Assembly (NCBI GenBank): GCA_963640685.1
Contig: CAVIAA010000005.1
Location: 1-64,000 of the forward strand
Length of the DNA: 64,000 nt
Direction: 5' to 3'
Origin: SFEL01 sp963640685
GTDB taxonomy: Bacteria; Bacillota; Clostridia; Christensenellales; CAG-138
Below the pieces are notes generated by a model. The model had not been told where the DNA came from. It saw only the letters and a list, made by a program, of their open reading frames with translations, and searched no databases. Positions 41,302 to 50,809 of this stretch are shown here, one piece after another. The translations under genes and the position numbers were made by a program. The stretch's first letter is position 1. Every line of letters begins with the position of its first letter.

Positions 41302-42777
41302 TTACAGCAATATACATATAAGCCCGCTGCAGCCCTCATTTACCATTCGCTCTATCGTGGACTGCAGCTTATACTGTACACGCTCCGGCATGCGCCCGAG
41401 CTTTGCCGCCATCCCCTCCTTTGCCATTTCATACAGTGACTTGCCAAATATGTCCATATCCCATATTTTTGTGGGGTCGCTCTCAAAGGCAGCGGCGAGA
41501 TATGCCGCAAACTCTTCGCTCTGCTCCTCGGTACCGACAAGAGGGGATACCTCGGAAGCTATGTTCACCTTTATTATGTGCAGCCCGGAGGCACGCGCAC
41601 GGAGCCGAACGCCAAACCTGCCGCCGCGCTGAACTATCTCCGGCTCCTCAAGCTCCATATCCTCCATATCGGGAGCAACCGTGCCATAGCCCGTCGCTTC
41701 AGCCTGCTCGAGCGCCGAGTGTATCCTGTCGTACTCGCGCTTGGCGGCTATCAGATCCTTTAAAGAGGCTATTAAGTGTGCGTCATCCCGTATTTCATAG
41801 CCGCACTCCTCGCTTATTACGGAATAGAACACCCCGTCGAGAGGAGCGATGCTAAGGCTTATTACGCCTGAGGCGAGGTCAAGGCAGGAAAGAGAGGGTG
41901 CAGAATACCCCTCAATGCCGCTCAGCGCCTCTATAAGCGCGCCGCTCTCACCCATGTGCTCTGCTTTTGCTGCAGCATCGATCAGTGGCTCCAAAACGCG
42001 CCTTGAGAGGTAGTGCTCGGGGCCGAGGGCGCTCACCCACGGCGGCAAAGAAACGCGGACAGCCCGGACGGGGAACGAGAGCAGCACCGAGCAAAGCACC
42101 TGTTCAAGCTCCTCCTGCCCCATTTTCATCGCGTTTACAGGCATTGCTGACACGCCGTGCCGCTCGGCAATTGAGCAGGCAAGGCTCTTGGCCGCGCTCC
42201 CATTAGGCTCCGTGCTGTTTACCAGCACTATGAACGGCCTATTTGCCTTTTTCAGCTCGGCTATCACCCGCTCCTCGGCATCAATATATGCGCTGCGGTC
42301 GATATCCGTTATGCTGCCGTCTGTGGTAACCAGTATGCCGATAGTCGAGTGCTCCGTCATGACCTTATTGGTGCCGATCTCGGCTGCCTCCTCAAAGGGT
42401 ATGTCGTGATCAAACCACGGCGTGCGTACCATCCTCGGGGTGTTGTTCTCCATATGTCCGACTGCGCCGTCGACCATATATCCAACGCAATCCGCCATTC
42501 GTATTCGAACCTTCATTCCGTCAATGTCCAGCGCTGCGGCCTCGTTTGGTATGAACCGCGGCTGGGTGGTCATTACGGTTCGGCCGGCAGCAGATTGCGG
42601 CAGCTCATCCGTAAGGCGCAAACGGGCATTTTCATCCTGTACGCCCGGCAGCACCATAACCTCGGTGAAGCGCTTTATAAATGTGGATTTTCCGGTACGC
42701 ACAGGCCCTACCACACCTATGTATATATCCCCGCCGGTGCGCATTGCAATATCCCTGTAAAGCTCGTTTTTATCCAT
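41302..42777 (-). CDS. spoIVA: Stage IV sporulation protein A
   Basis: A 491-residue ATPase that polymerises on the forespore surface and anchors the spore coat basement layer. The TRAFAC-like P-loop VVGPVRTGKSTFIKRF, VMTTQPRFIPNEAA, ADCVGYMVDGAVGH and the C-terminal LQSTIERMVNEGCSGLICILL are those of SpoIVA. Full length. Its presence marks the organism as an endospore former by ancestry. Expression should depend on the mother-cell sigma factor; no promoter was assigned. Confidence 0.95.
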   Translation of the reverse strand: MDKNELYRDIAMRTGGDIYIGVVGPVRTGKSTFIKRFTEVMVLPGVQDENARLRLTDELPQSAAGRTVMTTQPRFIPNEAAALDIDGMKVRIRMADCVGYMVDGAVGHMENNTPRMVRTPWFDHDIPFEEAAEIGTNKVMTEHSTIGILVTTDGSITDIDRSAYIDAEERVIAELKKANRPFIVLVNSTEPNGSAAKSLACSIAERHGVSAMPVNAMKMGQEELEQVLCSVLLSFPVRAVRVSLPPWVSALGPEHYLSRRVLEPLIDAAAKAEHMGESGALIEALSGIEGYSAPSLSCLDLASGVISLSIAPLDGVFYSVISEECGYEIRDDAHLIASLKDLIAAKREYDRIHSALEQAEATGYGTVAPDMEDMELEEPEIVQRGGRFGVRLRARASGLHIIKVNIASEVSPLVGTEEQSEEFAAYLAAAFESDPTKIWDMDIFGKSLYEMAKEGMAAKLGRMPERVQYKLQSTIERMVNEGCSGLICILL

Positions 42778-42915
42778 AAGGCACCTCCTGTAATGCGTGC
42801 AGTAGATTTATATGCAAAGAGGGCGCACATGATACCGAATGCAGGACAAAAAAGCAAGGTGCCGAAAACCGGCGTCCCTGCTTCTTAACTATTCAGTCCT
42901 GTTTAATGTTATTTA

Positions 42916-44247
42916 TTACTTGAGCTCATCGTTCCTGCCCCGCTGGCGAATCTTGATGCGTATTGGCGTAGCATCCAGCGAGAAGGACTTTCGAATGTAG
43001 TTCTCAAGGTAGCGCTGGTAGGAAAAGTGCATGATCTTCGGTTCGTTTACGACTATGGCGAAGGTCGGCGGGTTGGTGGCAAACTGGGTGGCATAGTATA
43101 TCTTCAGCTGCCTGCCCTTGTCCGACGGAGGGGCGGTAACGGTAACTGCCTCGGCTATAACGTCGTTCAGCGTGCCTGTCGATACCCTCATGCTGTTCTG
43201 TGCATAGGCGTACTTTGCGGTTTCCAAGACCTTGTTTACCCGCTGCCCCGTTTTTGCAGATATGAACAGCATAGGCACATAGCTCATGAAGGCCAAATCT
43301 GTGGTCAGATCCTTCTTGAATTTATTCATGGTGTTTGTGTCCTTTTCGATCGCGTCCCACTTGTTGACTATCACAACGGAGGCCTTTCCCTCCTCGTGAA
43401 CGTAGCCGGCTATGCGAACGTCCTGCTCGCTCAAGCCCTCCGCAGCGTCTATAACTATCAAAACAACGTCTGCGCGGCGTATTGCGCCCAATGAGCGTAT
43501 AACGCTGTACCGCTCGATGGATTCGTCCTCAATGGCACGCTTGCGCCGTATGCCTGCGGTATCTACAAGGACATACTCCTCGCCGTTGTATTCAAACGGG
43601 GTGTCGACAGCGTCCCTCGTGGTGCCGGAAATGCTGCTTACTATGGTTCGCTCGTAGCCGAGCAGCGCATTTACCAAGCTGGATTTACCGACGTTCGGCT
43701 TGCCGACTATCGCAATATTCACTACCTCGTGCTCAAGCTCTTTTTCACACTGCGGGAAGTAAGCTATGACCGCATCCAGCAGGTCGCCAAGGCCCAAGCC
43801 CTGTTCTGCGGATATGGTTATCGGCTCGCCTATGCCGAGGGCATAAAAGTCGTATGCGGAATCCTCCAGCTTTGGGTGGTCTACCTTATTTACGGCCAGC
43901 ACTATCGGCTTTTTTGAGCGGCGCAGCATTTCTGCAACGTCCTCATCGGCAGCGGTTATGCCTTCCCGCCCGTCAACCATGAAAATTATGACGTCTGCCG
44001 TTTCTATTGCAAGTTTTGCCTGCCTTCGCATCTGGGTGCTGATTATATCGTCCTTCATAGGCTCGATGCCGCCGGTATCCACCAGGGCAAAATGATGATC
44101 CAGCCATTCTGCATCGCCGTATATGCGGTCCCGCGTAACTCCCGGGGTATCCTCAACAATGGCAATTCTCTTGCCGACGACCTTATTAAAAAAAGTTGAT
44201 TTTCCTACGTTTGGGCGGCCTACGACCGCCACCAGCGGTTTTGACAT
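42916..44247 (-). CDS. der: Ribosome-associated GTPase Der
   Basis: A 443-residue protein with two tandem G domains (GRPNVGKSTFFN and GKPNVGKSSLVN, each with DTAG/DTGG and NKVD/NKWD) and a C-terminal KH-like domain. Essential for 50S subunit assembly. Located between spoIVA and the YitT gene. Confidence 0.95.
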   Translation of the reverse strand: MSKPLVAVVGRPNVGKSTFFNKVVGKRIAIVEDTPGVTRDRIYGDAEWLDHHFALVDTGGIEPMKDDIISTQMRRQAKLAIETADVIIFMVDGREGITAADEDVAEMLRRSKKPIVLAVNKVDHPKLEDSAYDFYALGIGEPITISAEQGLGLGDLLDAVIAYFPQCEKELEHEVVNIAIVGKPNVGKSSLVNALLGYERTIVSSISGTTRDAVDTPFEYNGEEYVLVDTAGIRRKRAIEDESIERYSVIRSLGAIRRADVVLIVIDAAEGLSEQDVRIAGYVHEEGKASVVIVNKWDAIEKDTNTMNKFKKDLTTDLAFMSYVPMLFISAKTGQRVNKVLETAKYAYAQNSMRVSTGTLNDVIAEAVTVTAPPSDKGRQLKIYYATQFATNPPTFAIVVNEPKIMHFSYQRYLENYIRKSFSLDATPIRIKIRQRGRNDELK

Positions 44248-44315
44248 ATAAATAACCTCTCTTCAAAATATACCAAATGTAATTTTAAAGCATTTTGGTA
44301 CAATTGTCCACGGTC

Positions 44316-44344
44316 TTGTTTTTTGGGAGAAAATACTGTATAAT
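44316..44344 (+). promoter_or_regulatory. Promoter of YitT-family gene
   Basis: TTGTTT (44316-44321), 17 bases, TATAAT (44339-44344), 65 bases before the ATG and divergent from der. Confidence 0.65.
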
Positions 44345-44409
44345 ATAAGCAAATCTTCACAAACAGAGAAAGGCGAATTTAAACTGAAATTTGAACTAAA
44401 GAGATACGC

Positions 44410-45048
44410 ATGACATTCAAAACCATTAGGAAGCAAATTGCAAGAGACCTTCATGAGGTGTTTACTGTTCGGAGGTTTCTTTTTATTTTGCTTGGCACTG
44501 CGATATGTTCTTTTGGCATATACAACGTGCATGACCAATCCGGCATTACCGAGGGCGGCGCGCTTGGCCTCGTGCTGCTGCTCAATCATTGGCTGAGTAT
44601 CCCCTCTTCGTTGGCAACACCGATAATCGATATCGTGTGCTACGCCCTCGCGTTTAGGGCACTCGGCAGGAAATTTTTAGAGGTTTCCGCCCTTTCTACA
44701 CTGAGCATGGCTGTTTGCTTTAAGATATGGGAGCAGTTCCCACCGTTACTTCCCAGCTTTGCCGATAGGCTGCTTATCGCGGCGGTGCTTGGTGCCGTAT
44801 TCATAGGCGTCGGTGTCGGCATAGTCGTTCGAAACGGCGGCTCCTGCGGCGGGGACGACGCCATGGCACTGTTTATTCGCAAGGTTACCGGCTGGCGGCT
44901 TTCCCGCGCCTACCTCATAAGCGACCTTACCGTGCTTGCCCTCTCGCTTACCTACATACCATTTGAAAAGATATTATACTCCCTTATTACCGTTACCCTC
45001 TCCTCCTATATTCTTGAGGCAGTTCAAGGCAAAGGGCACAAGGGATAG
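44410..45048 (+). CDS. YitT-family membrane protein
   Basis: A 212-residue membrane protein with five to six hydrophobic segments. The start RRFLFILLGTAICSFGIYNVHDQSGITEGGALGL and the GGSCGGDDAMALFI segment match the YitT/DUF161 family. It lacks the C-terminal DUF2179 cytoplasmic domain that many members have, so it is the short form. Function unknown. It is the only protein gene on the plus strand between 30360 and 60040. Confidence 0.87.
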   Translation: MTFKTIRKQIARDLHEVFTVRRFLFILLGTAICSFGIYNVHDQSGITEGGALGLVLLLNHWLSIPSSLATPIIDIVCYALAFRALGRKFLEVSALSTLSMAVCFKIWEQFPPLLPSFADRLLIAAVLGAVFIGVGVGIVVRNGGSCGGDDAMALFIRKVTGWRLSRAYLISDLTVLALSLTYIPFEKILYSLITVTLSSYILEAVQGKGHKG

Positions 45049-45070
45049 AAAAAACAACTAGAAACTCCAC

Positions 45071-45099
45071 AAAAGCCCGAAGCATCGCTTCGGGCTTTT
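45071..45099. terminator. Bidirectional terminator
   Basis: AAAAGCCCGAAGC (45071-45083), ATC, and the exact reverse complement (45087-45099): 13 pairs with A and T runs at the ends, so it can end the YitT transcript on plus and the tRNA-Thr/tRNA-Pro transcript on minus. Confidence 0.9.
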
Positions 45100-45107
45100 G
45101 TGAATCC

Positions 45108-45184
45108 TGGTCGGGGCGACGTGATTTGAACACGCGACCTTTTGGTCCCGAACCAAACGCGCTACCAAGCTGCGCTACGCCCCG
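45108..45184 (-). tRNA. tRNA-Pro (CGG)
   Basis: 77 bases with CCA on the minus strand. Acceptor CGGGGCG/CGCCCCG, anticodon loop TTCGGGA. Second gene of a two-tRNA unit. Confidence 0.94.
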
Positions 45185-45185
45185 A

Positions 45186-45261
45186 TGGAGCCAACGAGGG
45201 GATTCGAACCCCTGACCTGCTGATTACGAATCAGCTGCTCTACCGACTGAGCCACGTTGGC
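45186..45261 (-). tRNA. tRNA-Thr (CGT)
   Basis: 76 bases with CCA on the minus strand. Acceptor GCCAACG/CGTTGGC, anticodon loop TTCGTAA. One base separates it from tRNA-Pro(CGG). Confidence 0.94.
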
Positions 45262-45288
45262 ATCGCCGATGAACCGGCTCGGTTAAGT

Positions 45289-45317
45289 ATTATAGCACAA
45301 TAATTTTGCTCTGTCTA
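45289..45317 (-). promoter_or_regulatory. Promoter of tRNA-Thr/tRNA-Pro unit
   Basis: On the minus strand TAGACA (45317-45312), 17 bases, TATAAT (45294-45289), 27 bases before tRNA-Thr. Confidence 0.7.
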
Positions 45318-45369
45318 CCGTAAAATCAATAAAAATCATCAATAATGCTTTTATTGATATTTAATTCCT

Positions 45370-46893
45370 TCAATAGAGCTTGACCAATGGAGTTACATTC
45401 TTAAGCTCTTCGCCGGTTATGACCGGCGTCAGGCTAAATTCCTGCATGTGCAGCGAGCTGTCCTGCTGTATCCACAGCGAACGCCCCTCCTCCTTTGGCA
45501 GCAGCGGCGTTGGCTCGGCTGCGTTTGAATATATCATCTTTGCAATATCGGGGTGAACGCGGAGAAGGTAGCCCGAGCAGCTCTCTGTTGCAAGCGCACG
45601 CATGAGCTTTTTTCTAACCTTGAGCAGCATGGTTTCTGTTGACATCACCCTGCCGCTGCCATTGCAGTACGGGCATGTGGTCTGCAGAACATTGCTGATG
45701 CATTTCCTTGATTTTTTGCGGGTCATTTCAACGAGGCCAAGCTGCGTTATGCCAAGCACGGAGGATTTTGTCCTGTCCTTTTTAAGCTCCTGACGCAGCG
45801 TGTCCACGACCTTTTCCTTATCCCCGACCTCGTCCATGTCGATAAAGTCGATTATGATTATGCCGCTGATATCCCTCAACCGAAGCTGGCGGGCTATCTC
45901 CTTTGCCGCCTCGCAGTTGGTTTCGGTTATGGTATCCTGCAGGCTGTCGCTGCCGACGTATTTGCCGGTGTTTACATCGATAGTAGTCAGCGCCTCGGTC
46001 TGGTCGATTATTATATAGGCGCCGTTCTTCATCCAAACCTTGCGGTTGAGCGCATGATCGATCGCCCCCTCAAGGCCGAGCTCGTCAAACCTGTCCGGCA
46101 GCTGCTCCTGCAACACCACCCTATTCTTAAGCGCGGGAGAGATTATGCCGGCGACCAGCTGAACCTTTTCGTAGAACTCACGGTTGTTTATGGTAAGCCT
46201 GTCTATCTCGGGCGTAAAGAGATCTCTTATAGTTCTGAATACCAGAGGTTCTTCGCCGTGAATGAGCCTTGGGGCGGTAAGCATACGGCTTTTTTGCTGT
46301 ATCCTCTCCCAAAGGCGGGTAAGAAAGAGCATATCCGCTTCAAATTCTTCGGCGCTCTTATCCAGTGCCGCCGTGCGCACTATTACGCCCATATTATCAG
46401 GCTTGACCTTTGCTATGGTCTCCTTTAGCCTGCTGCGTTCCTGCTCGTTTTCGATACGGCGGGATACGCCTATGTAGTTGACCATCGGCATGAGAACGAG
46501 CGTTCGCCCGGGAAGCGTGATGTGCGTGGTTACCCGAACTCCCTTTGTGCCGACCGGCTCCTTGAGCACCTGAACGAGTATCTCCTGCCCCGGTTTAACT
46601 ATGTCCTTGATGTTGGGGATCTCCTGCCTGACCTCCTGCCCCTCGCCGAACTGAAAATCGCTGCTGTCCGGCAAAACGTCTCCGGCGTATAAAAAGGCGT
46701 TACGCTCCAGCCCAACATCAACAAATGCCGCTTGCATACCGGGCAGAACGTTCTGCACTCTGCCCTTGTAAATGTTGCCGACGAGCCGCTCTTTGCCGCG
46801 CTGCTCGATATATATTTCGCTCGGCGAGTCGCCGTCCATCAGCACCACTCTGGTCTGGTATGGGTTTATGTCTACTACGAGTTCCTTGCTCAT
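45370..46893 (-). CDS. rng: Ribonuclease E/G family protein
   Basis: A 507-residue endoribonuclease. S1 domain at the start (ERLVGNIYKGRVQNVLPGMQAAFVDVG), RNase H-like part, DNase I-like catalytic part (IIDQTEALTTIDVNTGK ... IIIIDFIDM with the metal-binding Asp residues), and the Zn-link CPYCNGSGRV that holds dimers together. Size and layout are RNase G rather than RNase E, without a scaffold tail. Follows spoIVFB in the rodA-spoIVFA-spoIVFB-rng string seen in many Firmicutes. Confidence 0.93.
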   Translation of the reverse strand: MSKELVVDINPYQTRVVLMDGDSPSEIYIEQRGKERLVGNIYKGRVQNVLPGMQAAFVDVGLERNAFLYAGDVLPDSSDFQFGEGQEVRQEIPNIKDIVKPGQEILVQVLKEPVGTKGVRVTTHITLPGRTLVLMPMVNYIGVSRRIENEQERSRLKETIAKVKPDNMGVIVRTAALDKSAEEFEADMLFLTRLWERIQQKSRMLTAPRLIHGEEPLVFRTIRDLFTPEIDRLTINNREFYEKVQLVAGIISPALKNRVVLQEQLPDRFDELGLEGAIDHALNRKVWMKNGAYIIIDQTEALTTIDVNTGKYVGSDSLQDTITETNCEAAKEIARQLRLRDISGIIIIDFIDMDEVGDKEKVVDTLRQELKKDRTKSSVLGITQLGLVEMTRKKSRKCISNVLQTTCPYCNGSGRVMSTETMLLKVRKKLMRALATESCSGYLLRVHPDIAKMIYSNAAEPTPLLPKEEGRSLWIQQDSSLHMQEFSLTPVITGEELKNVTPLVKLY

Positions 46894-46975
46894 TATATAA
46901 AGGTTTCCTTAAAACTAAAAATTAGAGCCTAACGGCTCAGGCTACATTAAAAACTACCTAACTAAGCACATAATA

Positions 46976-47590
46976 TCATCTAAATCGCCTCGGGTCAATG
47001 CGCGTCTTTGTTTTTGCGCCGCAGGCGCGCAGACAGCGGAGGACTCCGCTCTCTTTCTTCTGAGGAGCCAAGAGCAGAAAAACACCAAAAGTTATCGCGG
47101 TTGGGTTTGCGCTGAGGCAGCCGGCAAGTATAAGCGCCGCCGCGATGACCGCCCCAATAAAGCGCATCGCCCCCTGCGGCAGCCTGACGCCCGCCATATC
47201 GGCCATACACCTGACAGCCCTTCCCCCGTCCAGCGGGTATACCGGCAGCAGGTTCATCAGCGCTATATATAAATTGGCCTCGCCGAAGCCTTGTAGCGCA
47301 GTAAGCCCCGAGGCTGCAGCGGCTGTGTACTCTGCGAGGCTGAATATCGGACCCGCCATGGCGATGAGCAGCTCATCAGCCGGGCTTGATATATCGTCGA
47401 TATCCGCCCGGCATCCGTATGGCAGAAGCTCTATCGCGGACACTTGGCACCCGAGCATATACGCTGCGGCGCAATGAGCACACTCGTGGGAAAATATTGC
47501 GGCGGCGTACATGACAAAGCTGCTGGAGCCGGAGAAAAGACAAATTATGCACAGCAGCACAAAACAGGGGCTGCATTTGATTTTTGGCAT
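46976..47590 (-). CDS. spoIVFB: SpoIVFB-like intramembrane metalloprotease
   Basis: A 204-residue M50-family site-2 protease. Zinc motif HECAH in FSHECAHCAAAYMLG and the third ligand Asp in NLLPVYPLDGGRAV; four to five membrane segments. In Bacillus it cleaves pro-sigma-K during sporulation. ATG 47590 is chosen because it lies after the spoIVFA stop; the longer frame to 47635 overlaps spoIVFA and would need another start. Confidence 0.87.
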   Translation of the reverse strand: MPKIKCSPCFVLLCIICLFSGSSSFVMYAAAIFSHECAHCAAAYMLGCQVSAIELLPYGCRADIDDISSPADELLIAMAGPIFSLAEYTAAAASGLTALQGFGEANLYIALMNLLPVYPLDGGRAVRCMADMAGVRLPQGAMRFIGAVIAAALILAGCLSANPTAITFGVFLLLAPQKKESGVLRCLRACGAKTKTRIDPRRFR

Positions 47591-47603
47591 ACCGATATAT
47601 CTA

Positions 47604-48083
47604 TCAGATAGCTCCGCCGGTGTCAATATATTCAAGCACGCTCACGGGCCGACCGCTCTTATATACGCGAACGGCAACGCTGTCCCCGGCAGTGCCGAGG
47701 GTGTCGCCGCGGGCGACCGGCTGCCCTTCTTCAACGCTGAGCTGCGAAAGCCCCGCTATGCATACTGTGATATCCCCCTCCGTCCAAAGCTCGACTGCAC
47801 CGTTCTCGGCGCCTCTTACCCTGCCGCTGCCCGGTGCGGGAACGACTTTGCCATCGGCACCGCAAATGGTCAGCAGCAGCCCGTCTTCATCCGAAGTGCA
47901 GCTGCCGCCGATATCAAGGCTCAGCCGTTGATCCTGCGAAAACACCTCGATAATGCCGGGCAGCTCAACGAACCTGAGCTTACCCAAATACTCCCCGCCT
48001 ATTTCCTCGCTACTTACTGCATGGGCTGCGCCGCAAATCAGCAGGCAAAGCCCGATTTTGGTCAGCATACTGCCGGAATCCAT
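47604..48083 (-). CDS. spoIVFA: SpoIVFA-like M23-domain protein
   Basis: A 159-residue exported protein: signal/anchor segment (LTKIGLCLLICGAAHAVS), then a degenerate LytM/M23 fold (VPAPGSGRVRGAENGAVELWTEGDITVCIAGLSQLSVEEGQPVARGDTLGTAGDSVAVRVYKSGRPVSVLEYI) that lacks the HxH zinc ligands, so it should be inactive as a peptidase. In Bacillus SpoIVFA holds and inhibits SpoIVFB. Assigned by fold and by its place before spoIVFB; shorter than the Bacillus protein. Confidence 0.75.
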   Translation of the reverse strand: MDSGSMLTKIGLCLLICGAAHAVSSEEIGGEYLGKLRFVELPGIIEVFSQDQRLSLDIGGSCTSDEDGLLLTICGADGKVVPAPGSGRVRGAENGAVELWTEGDITVCIAGLSQLSVEEGQPVARGDTLGTAGDSVAVRVYKSGRPVSVLEYIDTGGAI

Positions 48084-48159
48084 ATAAAAGCCCCCTTTCG
48101 CCCATGCTTTATCATATGAGCGAAAGAGGGAGAAAATCAGTGCTGCTTTGACAGTGGCA

Positions 48160-49320
48160 TCATCGCTTCTTTACCTGCCGCTGCATCCATACGTTTTCCA
48201 CTATGCCTACGGCTATCAGGTTAGTCAGCAGGTTAGAGCCCCCGTAGCTTATAAACGGCAGCGGTATGCCGGTTACCGGCATGAGGCCTATGGTCATGCC
48301 GATATTCTCAAAAACGTGAGCTGTGAACATACCCGCAACGCCGACGACGAGGCAGGTCCCGAAGGAATCCTTGGTGTGCATCGCGATGTATATCCAGCGG
48401 AATATCAGCGCAAAGAAGAGACAGATTATTATAGTGCCGCCAACAAAGCCAAGCCCCTCAACAATGCCGGCAAAGATAAAGTCGGTATGCCGCTCCGGCA
48501 CAAAGCGCAGCTGTGCGAGCGTGCCTTCGGTAAAGAAGCCCTTGCCTGTCAGCTGCCCCGAGCCTATGGCTATTTTTGACTGGGAGACGTTATAGCCGGA
48601 GCCCTGAAGGTCTGCCTCCGGGTTCATGAATACATCTATGCGTTGTCGCTGCGTGTCGCTCAGCACAAAATAATATGCAAGCGGCATGATAACGACCAAT
48701 GCGCCCGCAGCTGCACATATATACACCCAAGATATGCGGCCGATGAAGTATATGAACACCATTATGCATATAAAGACAAAAGCCGTGCCAAAGTCCGGCT
48801 GCATCATTACCAGCACCGTAGGCACGGCGCAGTACATGGTGGTTTTTATTATGTAGCCCAGTCCCTCAAACCGGCCGTATTTGTCCATGCTGTCACCAAC
48901 GTACTTTGAAAGCACAATGATTACGCTTATTTTGCACAGCTCGCCGGGCTGGAGGGCGCGATCTATGAAATCCAGCTTGAACCAGCCCGCAATGCCCCTC
49001 GTCGTGCCCGCAGCAAATATCATGATAAGCAGCAGCAGGTTGCCGACGTACAGATACTTTATCAGGAACCTGAACATATGATAGTCCAGCGCCATCATAA
49101 CCAGCATGGCGGCAAGACCTATGAGGAAATTTACGAGCTGCTTTTTAACGTAGTAGAGGTTCAGCTTGTCTATATAATCCGAAAGGGATGCCTCCGTTCC
49201 GTCGAACGGATCCGCCATTATGCTGGCGATGCTGACAAGCCCTATCGAAATCAGCGCCAGCACCAGCAGTATGGTTATCCAGTCTATTTTTTTAAACAGG
49301 TCCTTGTCTATATCGACCAG
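48160..49320 (-). CDS. rodA: RodA-like SEDS peptidoglycan polymerase, unusual start
   Basis: A SEDS-family glycosyltransferase with about ten membrane segments: GIAGWFKLDFIDRALQPGELCKI (the W-F and QPxE motifs), PDFGTAFVF, GSGQLTGKGFFTEGTLAQLRFVPERHTDFIFAGIVEGLGF and GMTIGLMPVTGIPLPFISYGGSNLL. No ATG, GTG or TTG occurs in frame between an upstream TAA and a GTG at 49263 that lies inside the first membrane segment. The residues before it, LFKKIDWITILL, look like a real RodA N-terminus, so translation probably starts at CTG 49320 or ATA 49311 after GGAAAGGGGGG. Same direction as spoIVFA/B. Confidence 0.82.
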   Translation of the reverse strand: MVDIDKDLFKKIDWITILLVLALISIGLVSIASIMADPFDGTEASLSDYIDKLNLYYVKKQLVNFLIGLAAMLVMMALDYHMFRFLIKYLYVGNLLLLIMIFAAGTTRGIAGWFKLDFIDRALQPGELCKISVIIVLSKYVGDSMDKYGRFEGLGYIIKTTMYCAVPTVLVMMQPDFGTAFVFICIMVFIYFIGRISWVYICAAAGALVVIMPLAYYFVLSDTQRQRIDVFMNPEADLQGSGYNVSQSKIAIGSGQLTGKGFFTEGTLAQLRFVPERHTDFIFAGIVEGLGFVGGTIIICLFFALIFRWIYIAMHTKDSFGTCLVVGVAGMFTAHVFENIGMTIGLMPVTGIPLPFISYGGSNLLTNLIAVGIVENVWMQRQVKKR

Positions 49321-49347
49321 CCCCCCTTTCCGCGTCGGCAGTTAGAT

Positions 49348-50763
49348 TCAGATGATATAGCGCACCTCTTTTTTAGGCGCCGCGTCCAGCTCCCTTTTCT
49401 TTTCGTCGTAGCCGTGCTTGCCGAGCAGGGCATAGGTCGCATTCTTGCCCTCCTCAACGCCGGGCTGGTCAAAGGCGTTTATTTTCAAAAGCTCCCCTGC
49501 AAATGCCGTCTCAAGCTCAAAGAGGCACAGAAGCTGACCGACCGTAAAGGGGTTCACCTCGGGCAGGGTGATAGTGCAGCTCAGGTGGCCGCTCTTTTGA
49601 ACGGCATATTCCGTTGCAAACTGCTCGCATTTTATAAGCTCGTTGAAGGTGTGCCCGCTCAAAAACGCAACGTCGGGTATGTCGTCGTATGCATGCGGTA
49701 TTTCAACCGTTGTGCGGTAGCGGTCAACGCCTATGAAGGTAATTACCTTGTCAAATGGCCCCTCGGTATACAGCTGCACCTGAGAGTGCTGGTCCGTTAC
49801 GCCTAGCGACTTTACCGGAGTTTGTCCGGTATGAGCGGGAGTTCCGTCATTGTGAACTGCCTTGCCGAGGGATTCAGCCCAAAGCTGGGCGAACCAGTCC
49901 GCCATGTACCTGAGCGAGTCCGCATACGGCATCATGACATTGATATTGCAGCCCTTCTCCATTGCCTTTACCTGAAGCGCAGCGAGCATGTATGCCGGGT
50001 TGTGCCATATGTCGTGGGTCGTACAAAGCTCGTCCATATATGCTGCGCCCGCAAGCAGCTCCTCAATATCTACACCACACACGGCCGCCGCAAGCAGACC
50101 GACGGGGCAAAGCTCGCTGAACCTTCCGCCAACGCCGTCCGGCACATAGAAGGTATCCAATCCAAACTGTTTTGCTATTTTTATCAGGTTGCCCTTCTCG
50201 CGGTCGGTGGTGGCGATGATATGCCTTGTCCAGCCATCGCCGAGCTTTTCCCTCAGTATGCTCGTTATAAGCAAAAGCTGAGACATGGTTTCGGACGTGC
50301 TGCCGGATTTTGTGATAACGTTAAAGGCGGTGCGCTCCGGGTCTATGACCTCAAGCAGCGATGACATCCTCTCCGGATCAACATTGTCCTCAACGAAGAG
50401 TCTGGGGCCGCCCCGCTTATCCTTGGGCAGGTCGTTGTAGCGCAGGCTGCACAGCGCCTGATGCACGGCGGTTGGACCCAACGCGCTGCCGCCGATACCA
50501 AGTACAACGAAGTCGTCAAAGCCGCGGCGTATTTCATCCGCTTTGGCGTTTATTGCTCTTACTACCTCGCCCTGCTCAAAGGGCAGCTCACGCCATTTCA
50601 TGCTGCCGCGCTTATCGTCCATGCGCTGCGCTGCGGCCTCGTAATCCTCCGATAGCAGCTCTTCTGGCGCAATGCCGCCCTTAACAAAGCCGCTCATCAT
50701 GCTGTTGAAGTCCACCCTCAGGCGCATCGCCCTTCTGAAAGCCTCATCGTTAAAGCGATTCAT
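49348..50763 (-). CDS. pgi: Glucose-6-phosphate isomerase
   Basis: A 471-residue enzyme of glycolysis and gluconeogenesis. GIGGSALGPTAVHQAL binds the phosphate, TKSGSTSETMSQLL, VGGRFSELCPVGLLAAAV and DQHSQVQLYTEGPFDKVITFI are conserved family blocks, and the catalytic Glu and His lie in those blocks. Shorter than the 550-residue E. coli form, as in other Firmicutes. Confidence 0.94.
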   Translation of the reverse strand: MNRFNDEAFRRAMRLRVDFNSMMSGFVKGGIAPEELLSEDYEAAAQRMDDKRGSMKWRELPFEQGEVVRAINAKADEIRRGFDDFVVLGIGGSALGPTAVHQALCSLRYNDLPKDKRGGPRLFVEDNVDPERMSSLLEVIDPERTAFNVITKSGSTSETMSQLLLITSILREKLGDGWTRHIIATTDREKGNLIKIAKQFGLDTFYVPDGVGGRFSELCPVGLLAAAVCGVDIEELLAGAAYMDELCTTHDIWHNPAYMLAALQVKAMEKGCNINVMMPYADSLRYMADWFAQLWAESLGKAVHNDGTPAHTGQTPVKSLGVTDQHSQVQLYTEGPFDKVITFIGVDRYRTTVEIPHAYDDIPDVAFLSGHTFNELIKCEQFATEYAVQKSGHLSCTITLPEVNPFTVGQLLCLFELETAFAGELLKINAFDQPGVEEGKNATYALLGKHGYDEKKRELDAAPKKEVRYII

Positions 50764-50809
50764 GGTTAAATACCTCCGTATGTAAAAATATATAAATCAC
50801 GTGGCTGTG

